Below, one piece after another: positions 48,043-58,889 of a DNA stretch of 64,000 nucleotides; the stretch's first letter is position 1, and every line of letters starts with the position of its first letter. Source of the DNA: Clitopilus passeckerianus. Its lineage: Eukaryota; Basidiomycota; Agaricomycetes; Agaricales; Entolomataceae. A program made the position numbers and the translations under genes. Where the stretch lies: contig CALYLX010000097.1 of assembly GCA_944990035.1 (NCBI GenBank), forward strand, positions 310,001 through 374,000, written 5' to 3'. Under the pieces are notes generated by a model. That model ran no database searches. It worked only from the letters and a program-made list of their open reading frames with translations, and had not been told where the DNA came from.

Positions 48043-49275
48043 ATGAGGTGCACCACTCTTGCAGGAACTACCGAAATCATGTGTCTCTCAAGACCACCAA
48101 ACACTTCAACTCCCACAGGAACAGCCAACGTAGTACAACTCGACGACAGTACTTACGCGGAGTTTGATTACAATGCAAGTAGGTGGAGACACTTGGTACC
48201 GAAAGAAGAAGACCTGCACAAATTTCAATTTGGCGCTAACCTCGACAACTCTTACTTCACCGAAGTAACTACCCCCGAACCCGAACCACAGACAGACCCT
48301 GAATCAGAATCAGAAACAGAATCAGAACCCCACAGACCAACCTACATTCCAACACCCACGCAAACTCTGAGACAAGAACAGCAAACGATGGCTCATGACG
48401 ACTCTGAAACAAAGAAACTTGCTGAACTCCGAATCGGACAACTATTCGAATATGATGGTGACCGAAGAAACACTGAAGTTTGGTTGTTGGAAGTCAAGAT
48501 GTACCTGACCCTGAATCAACACATCTATGACAACAACAATAAACAGATTGCCTTTGCACTTTCCTTTTTGAAAAAGGGAACCGCCTTGGCATGGAAACGA
48601 TCTTTCTGCCAGAACTACAGTGACAAAGATAACAACATTATCTTTCCTGACTTCAAGCAGTTCGAAAAAGAATTCGTCAACACCTTTTTCCCAGTAGATG
48701 GAGAAGGACAAGCATTTGCGTCTTTAGACGCTCTCACCCAGAAAGGACAAATTGATGATTACATCTCTCAATTTAAAGTCCTTATTGCTGCCTCGGGAAT
48801 TTCCGACGAAAAGGCAAAAATCGAATTCTTTCAGAAAGGACTCAACTCCAAGATCATTGAGAAGATCTATAACCTCTCCACTCTTCCCACAACAATTGAT
48901 GGATGGTATGACCATGCCGCCCGATTTGATGCACAATGGCGTCAAGGACAGAATGTCATCCGCCGCAACAGAGGACTTCCCCCTATTGCCCATGCAAACT
49001 CCCGCAACACCCATACCACGGCAGACCCGAACGCTATGGACATTGACGCCTTATTCTTTGAAAAAAGAAAGGAGTTAATGAAGGAAGGGAAATGCTTCCG
49101 TTGCTTCAAGAAAGGACATCGCTCTCGAGAATGCCCGGAACGCAGAGGAGGAAAGCAATCCACTAGCACCAACTCTTATGGCAAGAAAAACATCAAAGAT
49201 CTTGTCCGGACCATCAGAGCACTGGAAGCAGAAGAACTAGACAAGTTCTGGGAGGAGCTCGATGAGGATTTTTAG
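48043..49275 (+). CDS. gypsy gag polyprotein
   Basis: 410 codons. An acidic N-terminal part (PESESETESEP) is followed by a capsid-like region (ELRIGQLFEYDGDRRNTEVW, FALSFLKKGTALAW, INDYI-type segment) and a CCHC zinc knuckle C-x2-C-x4-H-x4-C (CFRCFKKGHRSREC) near residue 355. The true start could be the later ATG at 48388, which begins the conserved part. It packages the element RNA. Confidence 0.75.
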   Translation: MRCTTLAGTTEIMCLSRPPNTSTPTGTANVVQLDDSTYAEFDYNASRWRHLVPKEEDLHKFQFGANLDNSYFTEVTTPEPEPQTDPESESETESEPHRPTYIPTPTQTLRQEQQTMAHDDSETKKLAELRIGQLFEYDGDRRNTEVWLLEVKMYLTLNQHIYDNNNKQIAFALSFLKKGTALAWKRSFCQNYSDKDNNIIFPDFKQFEKEFVNTFFPVDGEGQAFASLDALTQKGQIDDYISQFKVLIAASGISDEKAKIEFFQKGLNSKIIEKIYNLSTLPTTIDGWYDHAARFDAQWRQGQNVIRRNRGLPPIAHANSRNTHTTADPNAMDIDALFFEKRKELMKEGKCFRCFKKGHRSRECPERRGGKQSTSTNSYGKKNIKDLVRTIRALEAEELDKFWEELDEDF

Positions 49276-49325
49276 AACGGCGGCCAGTATCAACCTCTGA
49301 ACCCGCCATAACACTGATTTCTTCT

Positions 49326-49646
49326 ATGTCGTATGCAGAACCTTTTGAAAAATCTATGCGTCTACCCATAAAGGTCTCTGCCCCGAACGAAGAAAGAACC
49401 GTTGAAACCAAAGCACTAGTCGACTCAGGTGCTCAAGGACTATTCATTGACAAAGAATTCGTCGCCCACCATCGAATCAAAACACATCCCCTCCGACAAT
49501 CTCTCACTGCCAAAAATGTTGACGGCACTATCAACAAAACAGGGCAAATCACTCATTACAATTGGGTCGATATAGGGATAGGGAAACACAAACGATGCCT
49601 GGTCACTGGATTAGGGAATGAACACCTGATCCTCAGACTCCCATAG
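49326..49646 (+). pseudogene. gypsy aspartic protease region
   Basis: Contains ALVDSGAQGLFIDKEFV, the DSG active-site motif of retropepsins, just downstream of gag. It ends at a stop before the expected linker to RT, so the polyprotein is broken here. Confidence 0.6.
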
Positions 49647-50075
49647 CTGAAGCGAACGAATCCAGAAATCAACTGGCAAAAGGGGACACTATTCATTAAT
49701 CCCAAACACGTCAAGACATCCCCGCTATGCACAGCCCTTGCCCGAGTCCAGATCAGACAACTAGCCGCAACAGAAGAATCACATCCAGACATTCCCAATA
49801 TACCTGATGAACCCGAACCCCTTGAAACACCACTGAACGAACCCAATATGGAAGAAGACCTGGTTATTGCCTATGTGAAAGGAGAACCAGTAATGGGGAT
49901 ATTTGAACGAGCCTATTCCCCATTAACAAACGAACATCGAGAACCTGAGACCAGAAGGATCCGGGCTGCCAACATCTCCCGAATTACCCGCGACAGAGGA
50001 TCACTACGATTCATACCAACCCAGAACGTCTGGATCCGTGCAAAGATATTTACGAGATGCGGTCCGTTCTACTAA

Positions 50076-50790
50076 TGTATGAATCAGTCGTAGTTGGTAG
50101 ATAGTAATGGTCGCAAATCAGAATTTGCGATGGGTTCCAACGTTCACCAACCAAGTGAGATGGAAATATGCTCAAGTGAGACCCGATAGACGAGGACTCA
50201 AGCACAGGTGCAGACATCGACTAGAAACAAGTCGGGTATTGCAGAAATGAGAGAAACAATGTCGGAGACGTGAGATATGTCAACAACGACGTTCAGAAAG
50301 GCGAAGAGAGAGGTAGAGAACGACGAGAAACAGTCAAACTGAGTCGGAAATGAGAATGCGGGTGAGATAAAACTGCCCTGTCTTCTACGTATTTACAGAG
50401 TATTTAACTGTAGGTACATGTTGTACTATCTGATACTTTAATATCCTACTTTTCCCAAACGTTTGCGTGTGTAGACTCGTGTCAGACTCGTGTGGTGTCG
50501 ACTGGACAGGGAATGCAAAGGAAGTCCGGATTAAAATGAAGATCGCGCTGTAGTCCCTTGATCCAATTGCGTCGGAATCCCATGGTTGGTCGTAGTTGGT
50601 CGTTTTCCGATGCATTCCAGGTGTCGGTGACGTCGCTGGGCAATCCTACGTTGAATTGGAGGAGGTGGATGTAGGATCGGATATTGGCTAATCAGGATTC
50701 GGAGATGGGAGGTGCGGATCTTCAGGAACCGTGCCGTGGAGCGGCGGAAGTAGATGGATGGAATCCCAAGGATAAATCACATTTTTCATG
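50076..50790. other. Non-coding insert within pol
   Basis: About 700 bp between the protease and RT regions show no coding similarity, whereas the element's frames resume on both sides. It could be a solo LTR or another small insertion. I did not find a target-site duplication. Confidence 0.3.
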
Positions 50791-50929
50791 GTCAGAGCAC
50801 GATGATGCGCGTCAACACCCATCTTCCAGGCTTTAGAACATCAGAAGACCGAAGAAGTCGAGAAAAGACTTGAAGACCTGATTCCCCCTGAATACCACGA
50901 ATTCAAGAGAGTCTTCGAGAAAGAAGCAT

Positions 50930-52560
50930 CAGAATGATTCCCCCCCATCACGACCCTGGGATCATGCCATTGATCTCAAACCTGATTTTGTCCCAAAAGA
51001 CTGCAAGGTCTATCCCCTCAACCCAAAGGAGCAAGCCGAAATGGACAAATTTCTCGAAGAAAACTTACGGAAAGGATACATTCGACCTTTGAAATCACCC
51101 CAAGCATCACCCTTCTTCTTTGTAGCAAAGAAAGAAGCAAATGCACTATGACCCTGCCAAGATTACCGGTACCTCAACAGTGGTACTGTCAAGAATGCCT
51201 ACTCCCCTTACCACTAGTCAGCGACCTACTCGACAAACTCAAAGGAGCGAAGATTTTCACGAAACTAGACATCCGATGGGGATATCATAATGTCCGGATC
51301 AAAGAAGGTGACGAGTGGAAAGCAGCCTTCAAAACAAATTGAGGCTTGTTTGAACCCACCGTCATGTTCTTTGGACTATGTAACTCCCCAGCCACATTTC
51401 AAGCAATGATGAACCACATCTTCAGAGACATGATCGATGAAGGATGGTTAATCATTTACATGGATGACATGTTACTCTTCTCCAAAGACCCAAGAGAACA
51501 CGAGAAACACACCAAACGGGTACTCCAAAGGCTGATGGAACACAACCTGTTCCTTAAGGCTGAGAAGTGCAAATTCAATGTGACAGAAGTTGAATTCCTT
51601 GGAATGATCATATCGCCAGACAAGATCCACATGGACCTGACCAAACTTGATGGGATAAAGAAATGGCCAACCCCGACCACCGTAAAAGAAGTTCGGTCCT
51701 TTTTGGGATTTGGTAACTTCTATCGAAGGTTCATAGGAAAATATGCGGAACTAGCCCGACCCCTGAATGATCTCACCAAGAAAGATCGGCCTTTTACATG
51801 GGGAAAGGAACAAGAAGAAGCATTTGAAGCTCTGAAGAAAAGGTTTGCAGAGACGCCTGTACTCACAATGCCCGACCCAACGAAACCATTCACCATTGAA
51901 TGTGATGCATCGCAACAGGAGCAGTGCTACGCCAACGCGATGAAAATAACGACTGGCACCCTTGTGGATACATTTCCCACTCCTTCACCCCAACCGAACG
52001 GAACTACGAAATCTACGACAGGGAACTACTCGCTATAGTCAGAGCACTGGAAACTTGGCGACACTATCTACAAGGATCAGCCCACCCTGTCACGGTATTC
52101 TCCGACCATAAGAACCTGACCTACTACCAAACGCCACAGAAGCTTAGCCGACGACAAGCACGATGGAGTTTACTCCTCTCCCAATATGACCTGAACCTAG
52201 TTCATGTACCAGGAACTCAGATGATCCAATCTGACGAACTATCCCGACGAGCAGACCACATTCTAGACCACGACACTGACAATAAAGATATCACCATGCT
52301 ACCTGATAAACTCTTCATCCGAGTAATTGACACCGAACTTAAGGCGGAATTTGCCGAATGCATGATGAAAGACGAATTCTTCACTGAAGCAATATGACAT
52401 CTGAAGAACCACTCTACTCCGATCAAATCAGCTTTAGCCGACTGGAAGGTAGAGGACTCTCTCCTCTTCTTCAGGGGACGATGCTATGTCCCTAATGACG
52501 CTACCCTACGACGAAGCCTCATACAGAAGTGTTATGACGCACCTATGGCTGGACACAGCC
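50930..52560 (+). pseudogene. gypsy reverse transcriptase / RNase H, disrupted
   Basis: RT blocks appear in order: [53 protein letters not shown], the catalytic IIYMDDMLLFS and RSFLGFGNFYRRFI. RNase H follows ([40 protein letters not shown]), then a chromatin-facing linker and the start of the integrase zinc finger. It is broken by a frame change before 51148, TGA at 51340-51342, another frame change near 51915, and TGA at 52395. It ends abruptly at about 52560. Confidence 0.8.
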
Positions 52561-52564
52561 TTAG

Positions 52565-53901
52565 AGGCTATGCACTACAGCCATATGGCTGTGTTTGCAA
52601 TACATATAAGCAGCTGAAATGCTATCAGATCCCCACAATTTACCATGTGGCCTATTCCATCTGCTGAGAAGGAAAACATTATTTCTCTGGCTTCTAACAA
52701 TTACTCTGTCCGGTCTATTGCCTCCAAACTCAATGTAGGCAAGTCTACTGTGGCTACAGTACTTCAAGAAATCTGTCCCAACCACTCTAAACCTTCTTCT
52801 GGCCGCCCTTCTAAGCTCACCCCTACTGATAAACGAGCTGTTCCGGCACAATTCAACCATGGCAGATGCACTAATGCTGTGCAGGTCACCAAACACATTA
52901 ACACCATCATTTCCAACACTGTCTCCCCGCAAACAGTCAGAAATATACTCAAGATAAATGATTTCTATGCTGTTGTGTTGAAGCCAAAGCCCTTGCTTAC
53001 TTCTGCTCAAAAGAAGGCGCGCATAGCATGGTGCCACAAGCACAAGAAACGCACTGTAGAGGACTGGAAGAGGGTGGTATGGTCAGATGAGACCAAGATC
53101 AATAGAATTGGGTCAGATGGAAGGAAATGGACATGGAAACAGAAGGGCCAGGGCCTTATTCCTAGGGAGATAAAAAAAATGGTTAAACACAGAGGAGGAA
53201 GCATCATGGTATGGGGGTGTATGGGGTGGAATGGAGTGGGGCAACTTGCAGAGGTTGAAGGCATTATGGACCGCTTCCAATATCGGGACATTTTGGACCA
53301 GCAGCTGCTGGTCAGCATGGAGAATTTGGACATTCCCGAGGACAAAAGAATTTTCCAGCAGAACAATGACCCCAAGCACACCTCTAATATGGTCCGGGTG
53401 TGGATGGAAGACAATGATATTGATCTTCTAGACTGGCCAGCACAGTCTCCTGACCTCAACCCTATAGAACACCTCTGGGACCATATCAAAAGGAAGCTTA
53501 ATGAATATCTGACTCACACTAAGGGGGTTTTTGAAGTTTGGGAGAGAGTTGCAGAGGTATGGGAGAATATACCACCAGAGGTGTGTCAGAACTTAATAGA
53601 AAGTATGCCCAGAAGGATAGAAGCAGTTCTTAAGGCAAAGGGAGGCAATACCAAGTACTAATGGCTGAATTTTATATATCTAATGTACATAGTCAAATAA
53701 TTGTCCGGATGTATATCTGACTTGTTTCTACTATATCTCAACGGGCTTTGATCCGAATTACGTAACTTTTATATATTCTTGTAGCAGAGATCAAATGCTT
53801 TGTTTTATGTACCAACACTATAATTCAAACTTTAGTATAGCAAAAGTTATTAAGCAAATACTCAAAAAGTGCGAAACATCCGGACAATTGTTTGAGTCAC
53901 T
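52565..53901 (+). mobile_element. Tc1-like transposon of a different family, 5' end unclear
   Basis: The right end reads ...GGACAATTGTTTGAGTCACTA against an array unit. A related block (AATAATTGTCCGGATGTATA) lies internally near 53695. A matching left terminus is not visible before 52645, where the sequence joins the gypsy integrase region. The element may be truncated or fused to the gypsy by deletion. Confidence 0.6.
52645..53661 (+). CDS. Tc1-like transposase with altered catalytic residue
   Basis: 338 uninterrupted codons. N-terminal HTH (NYSVRSIASKLNVGKSTV), GRPSKLT linker, then the DDE core with VWSDETKINRIG and SPDLNPIEHLWDHIK. The middle motif reads IFQQNNDPKHTS where Tc1 elements have QQDNDPKH, so the second catalytic Asp appears replaced by Asn. 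It is probably inactive despite the open frame. The alternative that the following Asp substitutes is unlikely from family alignments I know. Confidence 0.75.
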   Translation: MWPIPSAEKENIISLASNNYSVRSIASKLNVGKSTVATVLQEICPNHSKPSSGRPSKLTPTDKRAVPAQFNHGRCTNAVQVTKHINTIISNTVSPQTVRNILKINDFYAVVLKPKPLLTSAQKKARIAWCHKHKKRTVEDWKRVVWSDETKINRIGSDGRKWTWKQKGQGLIPREIKKMVKHRGGSIMVWGCMGWNGVGQLAEVEGIMDRFQYRDILDQQLLVSMENLDIPEDKRIFQQNNDPKHTSNMVRVWMEDNDIDLLDWPAQSPDLNPIEHLWDHIKRKLNEYLTHTKGVFEVWERVAEVWENIPPEVCQNLIESMPRRIEAVLKAKGGNTKY

Positions 53902-53905
53902 ATAC

Positions 53906-54516
53906 CTCCTAAAATACCAAGGCAGAGGGCGCGATGAGCAAATACATGCCTATGTTGTACGGCTCCACATACCTCCTATCAGAGCAATAGTATTAGTGAT
54001 TAAAGGACATTCTAGATAGACTACCGTACTTCCTGATCATGGACCAACTTCCGGGTTCAATCGGTAAGTGCCATCTTCATATCTATTTTGCGCCTCTTAC
54101 ACTCTGCGAGCATTCCATTAATAAGCCACATCTTCCTTTCATATGTTAAAATGGGCACATGCCTCCTGATCATTGTGGTCCTGGTAAACCATCAACAATG
54201 TCATGATTTTGAAGAAAGGAACGTACTTTCTGGACGTTGGAAGATGACGAACGCCAATTAGTTTATATCAACTTTGTATCTGAAGATGTTACATACTTTC
54301 TGGTGACCCAAACATACATTAGGCTTGAGGTTAGAAGCTCATCTTTCGTATTGAGCAGGATAATACGTGCCCACTTATAAATGGAGGCAAGATGACCGTT
54401 AGTGGCTGCTTTCTTTGACTGGTGTTTTCAGTCAGATTCACTCACGTCCTAATGCAAACGACCAGGTCACGCAGTTAGTATTGAATCTTCTCGAAGGAGT
54501 GCCGATCACCAACAAA
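53906..54516 (-). repeat. Array 2, distal (5') block: 10 units
   Basis: Triplets from the 5' end: 54514 TTT, 54446 GAC, 54371 TGG (GC donor, AAG acceptor), 54297 AAA, 54227 AAA, 54163 GAG (GC donor), 54101 AGT, 54030 GAA, 53974 GAG, 53906 GAG. Upstream are a 15-nt exon (54585-54599) and an ATG exon end (54666-54668). Units here are more diverged than in the proximal block, as in array 1. Confidence 0.75.
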
Positions 54517-54668
54517 CTATAACAAAATCGCAAAAGGAAAGCGGTCAGCAAACATTCTCCCAGGAGGCTGTAAAGATCGCTTACTTCTGTCTCCATCGCC
54601 TTCACATAGTGGCGGCAGCATCAGTAAGATCAATTGTTAATGAGTGAGCTCGTTAGGGTACGCACCAT

Positions 54669-57320
54669 AGTGTTGCTGTTCTGTTCATTGATCTGGAACG
54701 ATCCTGTCCGCGAAGAAGGTGATGGAATGACATCAATGACCCACCACCTGAATCCGCACAATCCTTGGTCGTAGTAGAAGCAGAGAGGGATGATTATTGA
54801 TGCTGTTGATCATATGAATCCTTGGGACATCCCCATCTATCACCTATCGGTGGCACTTTCCATGAATTAGACGCCCAGTGGCAGCAACTTGGTAGTGGTT
54901 TGAGGGCAACTTGAGTCTGTAGTTGGAATATCGATGTTGTGAGTAATCTTCAAGTTCAAATAGTCGTCCTCATGGAGCCATTGAATACAAGGAAGTTACG
55001 CAAGACAAGCGCTTGAACGTGGCAGGCGCTCGCGCAATATTCATGGTGTGTGCTTAGTCAGCCCTCCATGCCTCTGTCTTCGGCCACCGTGACCATGACC
55101 CAACGTCATAAATTTCTCATTCTCAATCCTGGACTGCCAGGAGAAAGCCAGCATGGCTAGATGCCCCTTCTGCTTCACTTAATAAGAATCCCCCAGCGCG
55201 AACGAGATGTTGCAGGCTTCTTGAAGGTTGAAGACCGAAAACGGATTTTGGTTTGTGGCCACATTTTCTGAGATCTGGTCTATTCCTGTGCTAAATTTGC
55301 TTCTTTTTTAAAAGGTCTATCTTGACCCCTTGGACCTTACTCTCCGAGCTTGATGCTCATTCCGTCGCCGTGGACAGGTGACGACCTCCTGGAAATCCCG
55401 ACGTACTCCTTGTCCACCAGCTGCACCTCCATACGCCGTTCAGCGTAAGAACATGCTACGTGTATGCAGCATCATTCTAGGTACTAACCACCGTTCTTAG
55501 GAAATTTTAACAAGCTCATTCGGAATTTTGCAGCCTTCTGTATCCCAATTGGCGGAATGCAGGCGGATGGACAATATGTGTCTTCTCCTAGAGCTACCGC
55601 TGCCTCCGCGATAAACCCTTCCCGTCTCCTCCTGTAGGCTCGAAATTTTCTGCGCCGGATGTGTTTCCTCATGCCGCCACTGGCTGGCCGCTGATCGTCC
55701 CATGCTACCTATGGCGTCAAGCTTTCACCATGCTGCTCCAGGCCCAGGAGACCCGTCGCATATCTTAAATCAGCATCAAATCGTGATGTTGTTGCTCAGA
55801 CCGTACCGGAAACCAACCCTCATCTCCATCCTGGATCTCATCCTCCCGGGTGGCAACCCTCTGCGAGCCCAGGTAGCGGCTTTCTCACTTCACCCTTCTA
55901 CCGATGGGTGCCTCTCGACGCCTTCAAATTTTTGGATGTCCGTTCTCCATTGTTGCCTACAATCCGGGCTTGAATTCCGGGGACGACTACTGGCCCCCAA
56001 TTGCCCTACCCCTGACGCGCTTGTGCTCAGTTTCTGCCTTCCCCTTCGAAATCGACAACATCGCTAGCGTTAATTCCCTGCGAGTATTGTGCGAAGATGT
56101 AGGAATTTGCTTAAGAGCGTCAAGACTGAGGATGGACTCGATTCGTCAGAAGTTTAACCACAGGAAAGCCTTTCTTTCATGGAGGACATGTTATTTGCGT
56201 AGGGTTTTTTGGTCTGGCATTGTGTATCAAAATGCTGATTGTATAGTCAACAGACGATTGCTGACAAACAATGGAATCCTCGGAATGCCCCAGGTTCTGT
56301 CTTCCTTGACTGCCGCCCAGGCGGGATTCTGGATCGAACTATGCTCCTCGAGGTTCGTCTCCCTCCAGAATGATGTACTGTAGGAAATGGGCCTAATTCT
56401 CCGTTTCTTGCAGGTCATGGGAGTACACACTACTGATTCAGTTAAGGCATCAATTATAATCATCGCCTTCTTCGTATGACGCCTACATTCTGGTCTTACG
56501 TACCCTGGCTGTAAGTTCCGCCTTCTTATCCTCCTTCATTCATGGCTTCTCAAGGTCTTTCCTTTTAATGTCAAATAGGGTTCTCCATCCCTGGATGCCG
56601 CACAATCCTGCGCCTATATGAAGATGCTGTGAGCGCTCATCTCAATGTCTCTAACGAGGTTGTCAAGGAACTTCGTACCCTCGTCGATAACGCTGAGATC
56701 GCTGGAACAAGTCACCGTACTCTTTCCCGGATCCAAGCTGGTGTCGAAGGCGACTGTCTTCCTCTTGGAGGATGGATAGGCAAGGAGAACATGGCGCAAT
56801 TGGGATTTAGGAAGATCTTTCATAAACATCCCTGCTTGCAGATCCATGTATGTATGTCGACATGGCGGAAATATAAGCTTCTGTATTTGTTACCGGAATG
56901 ATCCGGCTGCCTTAATATTATCAAGATCTCAATATATTTTTGTTTTGGTAATTATACCGGGGCTCCACGGTGTATTAGGATTAAACTATCGGGACGTGAA
57001 CGACCATTAGAGACGACATCAGCATTCCGCAAGTTTTCTTAAACGCTCTTAAACCGTCTTAAACATCTTAAAACCGTCTTGAAAGTCTTGAAAACGGTTT
57101 TCAAGACTTTCAAGCAAATTAAGACTTTCCAGAGTACATTTCATCTTGAAAATTGTCTTGGAACTCATTGGGATGTGGCATTCAATCTCAAGCAGCATAC
57201 CTTTTTTAAGAGAATTTAAGAGAGTGACTGAGAGTCCAATAAGGGTTCAAGAGAGGGTTGATATTAAGATAACTAAGATAAAACAAGCACACAGAATATT
57301 CCAAGCACGCATTGCAGAGC
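54669..57320. other. No gene recognised; one palindrome
   Basis: This is the 5' flank of HET copy 2, then about 2.4 kb of overlapping frames with no motif. TCTTAAA-type short repeats at 57030-57075 lead into the palindrome at 57078-57114. Confidence 0.35.
57078..57114. repeat. Perfect 18-bp-arm palindrome
   Basis: CTTGAAAGTCTTGAAAAC is followed by one base and its exact reverse complement. It would form a cruciform or RNA hairpin. No element boundary is obvious. Confidence 0.7.
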
Positions 57321-57323
57321 CTA

Positions 57324-58888
57324 CTAAGTACTACCACTGGCAGAGAGCCCGCCGTCACCTGAAGATTTCTTTTTTGGCAACAGCTCATCCAACTTGGTGA
57401 ACATATTGACAGACTCCTTCCACCTCTGCTTCTGCTCCTGCCGGTGTTTCTCCAGGTCCGCCGGGGTTGCCTTCGCTAACCAATCCTCTTCTGACATAAA
57501 ACCGTTGTGCACCCATCGATAGAGACCTCCAGATGCATATTGAATGATGGAGAATCGAGTTTCGCCTGGCTTGATGGATGTGTTGGAGTGGCGAATGAGG
57601 GCAGAGGGGATTAAGATTGTGGCGCCCGCTGGAAACTCAATGACAAGTCCAAAGTCCCAAAGGACGACGTGGCCACCTGTTCGTGGGTCAAAGCTGCCGA
57701 ACGGCGTGATTGAGCACCAAGACTGGGCAAGGTTACCCTCGTCTGTGTGCGGGTATGATATCGATTGTACGCCGAGGTTGAGGGAGCGACATGGGAAGAC
57801 GCCGAGCTCCGAGTCGTAAGAGCGGCGTAGGCGGCGCTTTTTCTCCTTGACAGTGTCGTAGTGTGCTCGTAGCTTCTCCATGGTGGTCTTCATATGCTCG
57901 TAGTTCCGTTTGCTGTAGGTTTCGAAAGCACCTGTCAAGGGCCGGGGTTATTGGGTGGGTTTCGGCAGAGAGGTGGGTGGGACTTACGGCTTGCAAACTT
58001 GCAAACCCGCTGGATGGATCGGTTCTGCATCAGGCCGTCGAGGATGGCTTGCTTTTCCTGTGAGCCGTGACACAGGTGCTTAGGCTCCTTATGAGAGAAG
58101 AGGCGTCAGTCAAAGCCTTGTAAAAAGAGAAAAAAGGCGCTCACTGCCTGACCGCCGCCAAAGGATATCCCGTGCGCCACGGCAGGGAAAGCCCCCCGCC
58201 TGTGACAGGTCTCCTCGTACGAAAACTTCATGCTTGAGGCAGCTGCTTGCAGGGCCTCGTAAGCCTCGTCATGGACCTTCTACCACCCTTCGACGCCCTT
58301 TGGCTAGCCGACAAGAACGCCGATGATGTGCTGCTGGTTGTCAAGCAGCAGATGGGTGGTTCTATAGTTTAAATCAGTGGGCTGTCGGGTGCGTTTGGGC
58401 CCGAAGACTCACCTGCCGTCCCACGGAAAGCAAGTCAGCCCGTGGTCATCAACGAGCTCCTGCTTTGTGAACTCCCTCCGAGGCAGATCGCTCACGCGTT
58501 TTCCAATCCATCCCGGCTTGGTTACCACAACGTCTTCTCCCATGTTGAAGCTCAGCTGTAGAGCGGCTCTTGTGGCCTCGATTTGGCGCTTCTTCACCAC
58601 GTCCTTGAGCTCCGTATTGCCAGCCGCTTGCTTGGCTGCTCGCTTTCGCCTGCGTTTACGAGAAGACCTCTCCTTGTCCTTTTTCAGGCGGTTTGAGCCG
58701 GGGGGAGGTGTTGGTAGCGAGGCAGGGACGGAGCACGCGTTGTTCGTGGGGCAGGGAGCTGTTGGAGAGTCTACAAAGCCGGTGTTGTCTTCTGGGCCAG
58801 AGGAGTCGTAGTCCGTGAGTGGGCCGTCAAACGCTTCGTTGATCATCCGGTTGTGCAGGTATTGGTCAATGGACACCGATTTCGCCAC
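57324..58888 (-). pseudogene. TET/JBP-type 2-oxoglutarate dioxygenase, disrupted
   Basis: The 3' exon carries the double-stranded beta-helix signature of the fungal TET/JBP family: SYPHTDEGNLAQSWCSITPFG (HxD iron ligands), GGHVVLWDFGLVIEFPAG, ILIPSALIRHSNT (distal His) and GETRFSIIQY (Arg for 2-oxoglutarate). The first exon (58888 to about 58409) has a Lys/Arg-rich segment (KKDKERSSRKRRRKRAAKQ). In the next exon two in-frame TAG codons (58304-58306 and 58280-58282) interrupt VLVG..PKGVEGW..KVHDEAYEAL. In mushrooms such genes are multicopy and associated with DNA transposons, and some oxidise 5-methylcytosine. Here the protein is probably not made. Confidence 0.7.
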
Positions 58889-58889
58889 G

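Larger units (their letters stand above)
45903..52560 (+). mobile_element. Ty3/gypsy retrotransposon, degenerate, inserted in array 2
   Basis: It starts TGTTACAG immediately after an array unit, as an LTR would. Tc1 copy B lies inside the LTR/leader. gag, protease, RT, RNase H and the beginning of the integrase zinc-binding region follow in order. The right end is missing: integrase stops where the next Tc1-like element begins, and no 3' LTR is visible. LTR length and primer-binding site could not be fixed by eye. Confidence 0.65.
38126..54668 (-). pseudogene. HET-domain gene copy 2 with single-codon-exon array, disrupted
   Basis: Two overlapping frames (39699-39016 and 39178-38126) together encode a HET protein closely related to copy 1: PYAIFSHRWLEKGELNFQD, CQFVWFDTGCIDKSRSAELE and FTRGWTLQELLAPKR. 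Near 39021-39030 one base is missing relative to copy 1 (GACAC-ACTTCC versus GACACCACTTCG), shifting the frame inside the HET domain. Upstream the same intron array runs to an ATG at 54666-54668 abutting a GTGCGT donor, then a 15-nt exon (54585-54599, A-M-E-T-E) and codons for F, D, W, K as in copy 1. The leader before M39699 is one base out of frame. Transposons interrupt the array. Probably a pseudogene. An assembly error could account for the single-base shift but not for the insertions. Confidence 0.7.

Noticed and set aside
55904..56383. 159-codon plus-strand ORF
   Set aside because: Sequence without recognisable domain, overlapped by other frames. Not supported.
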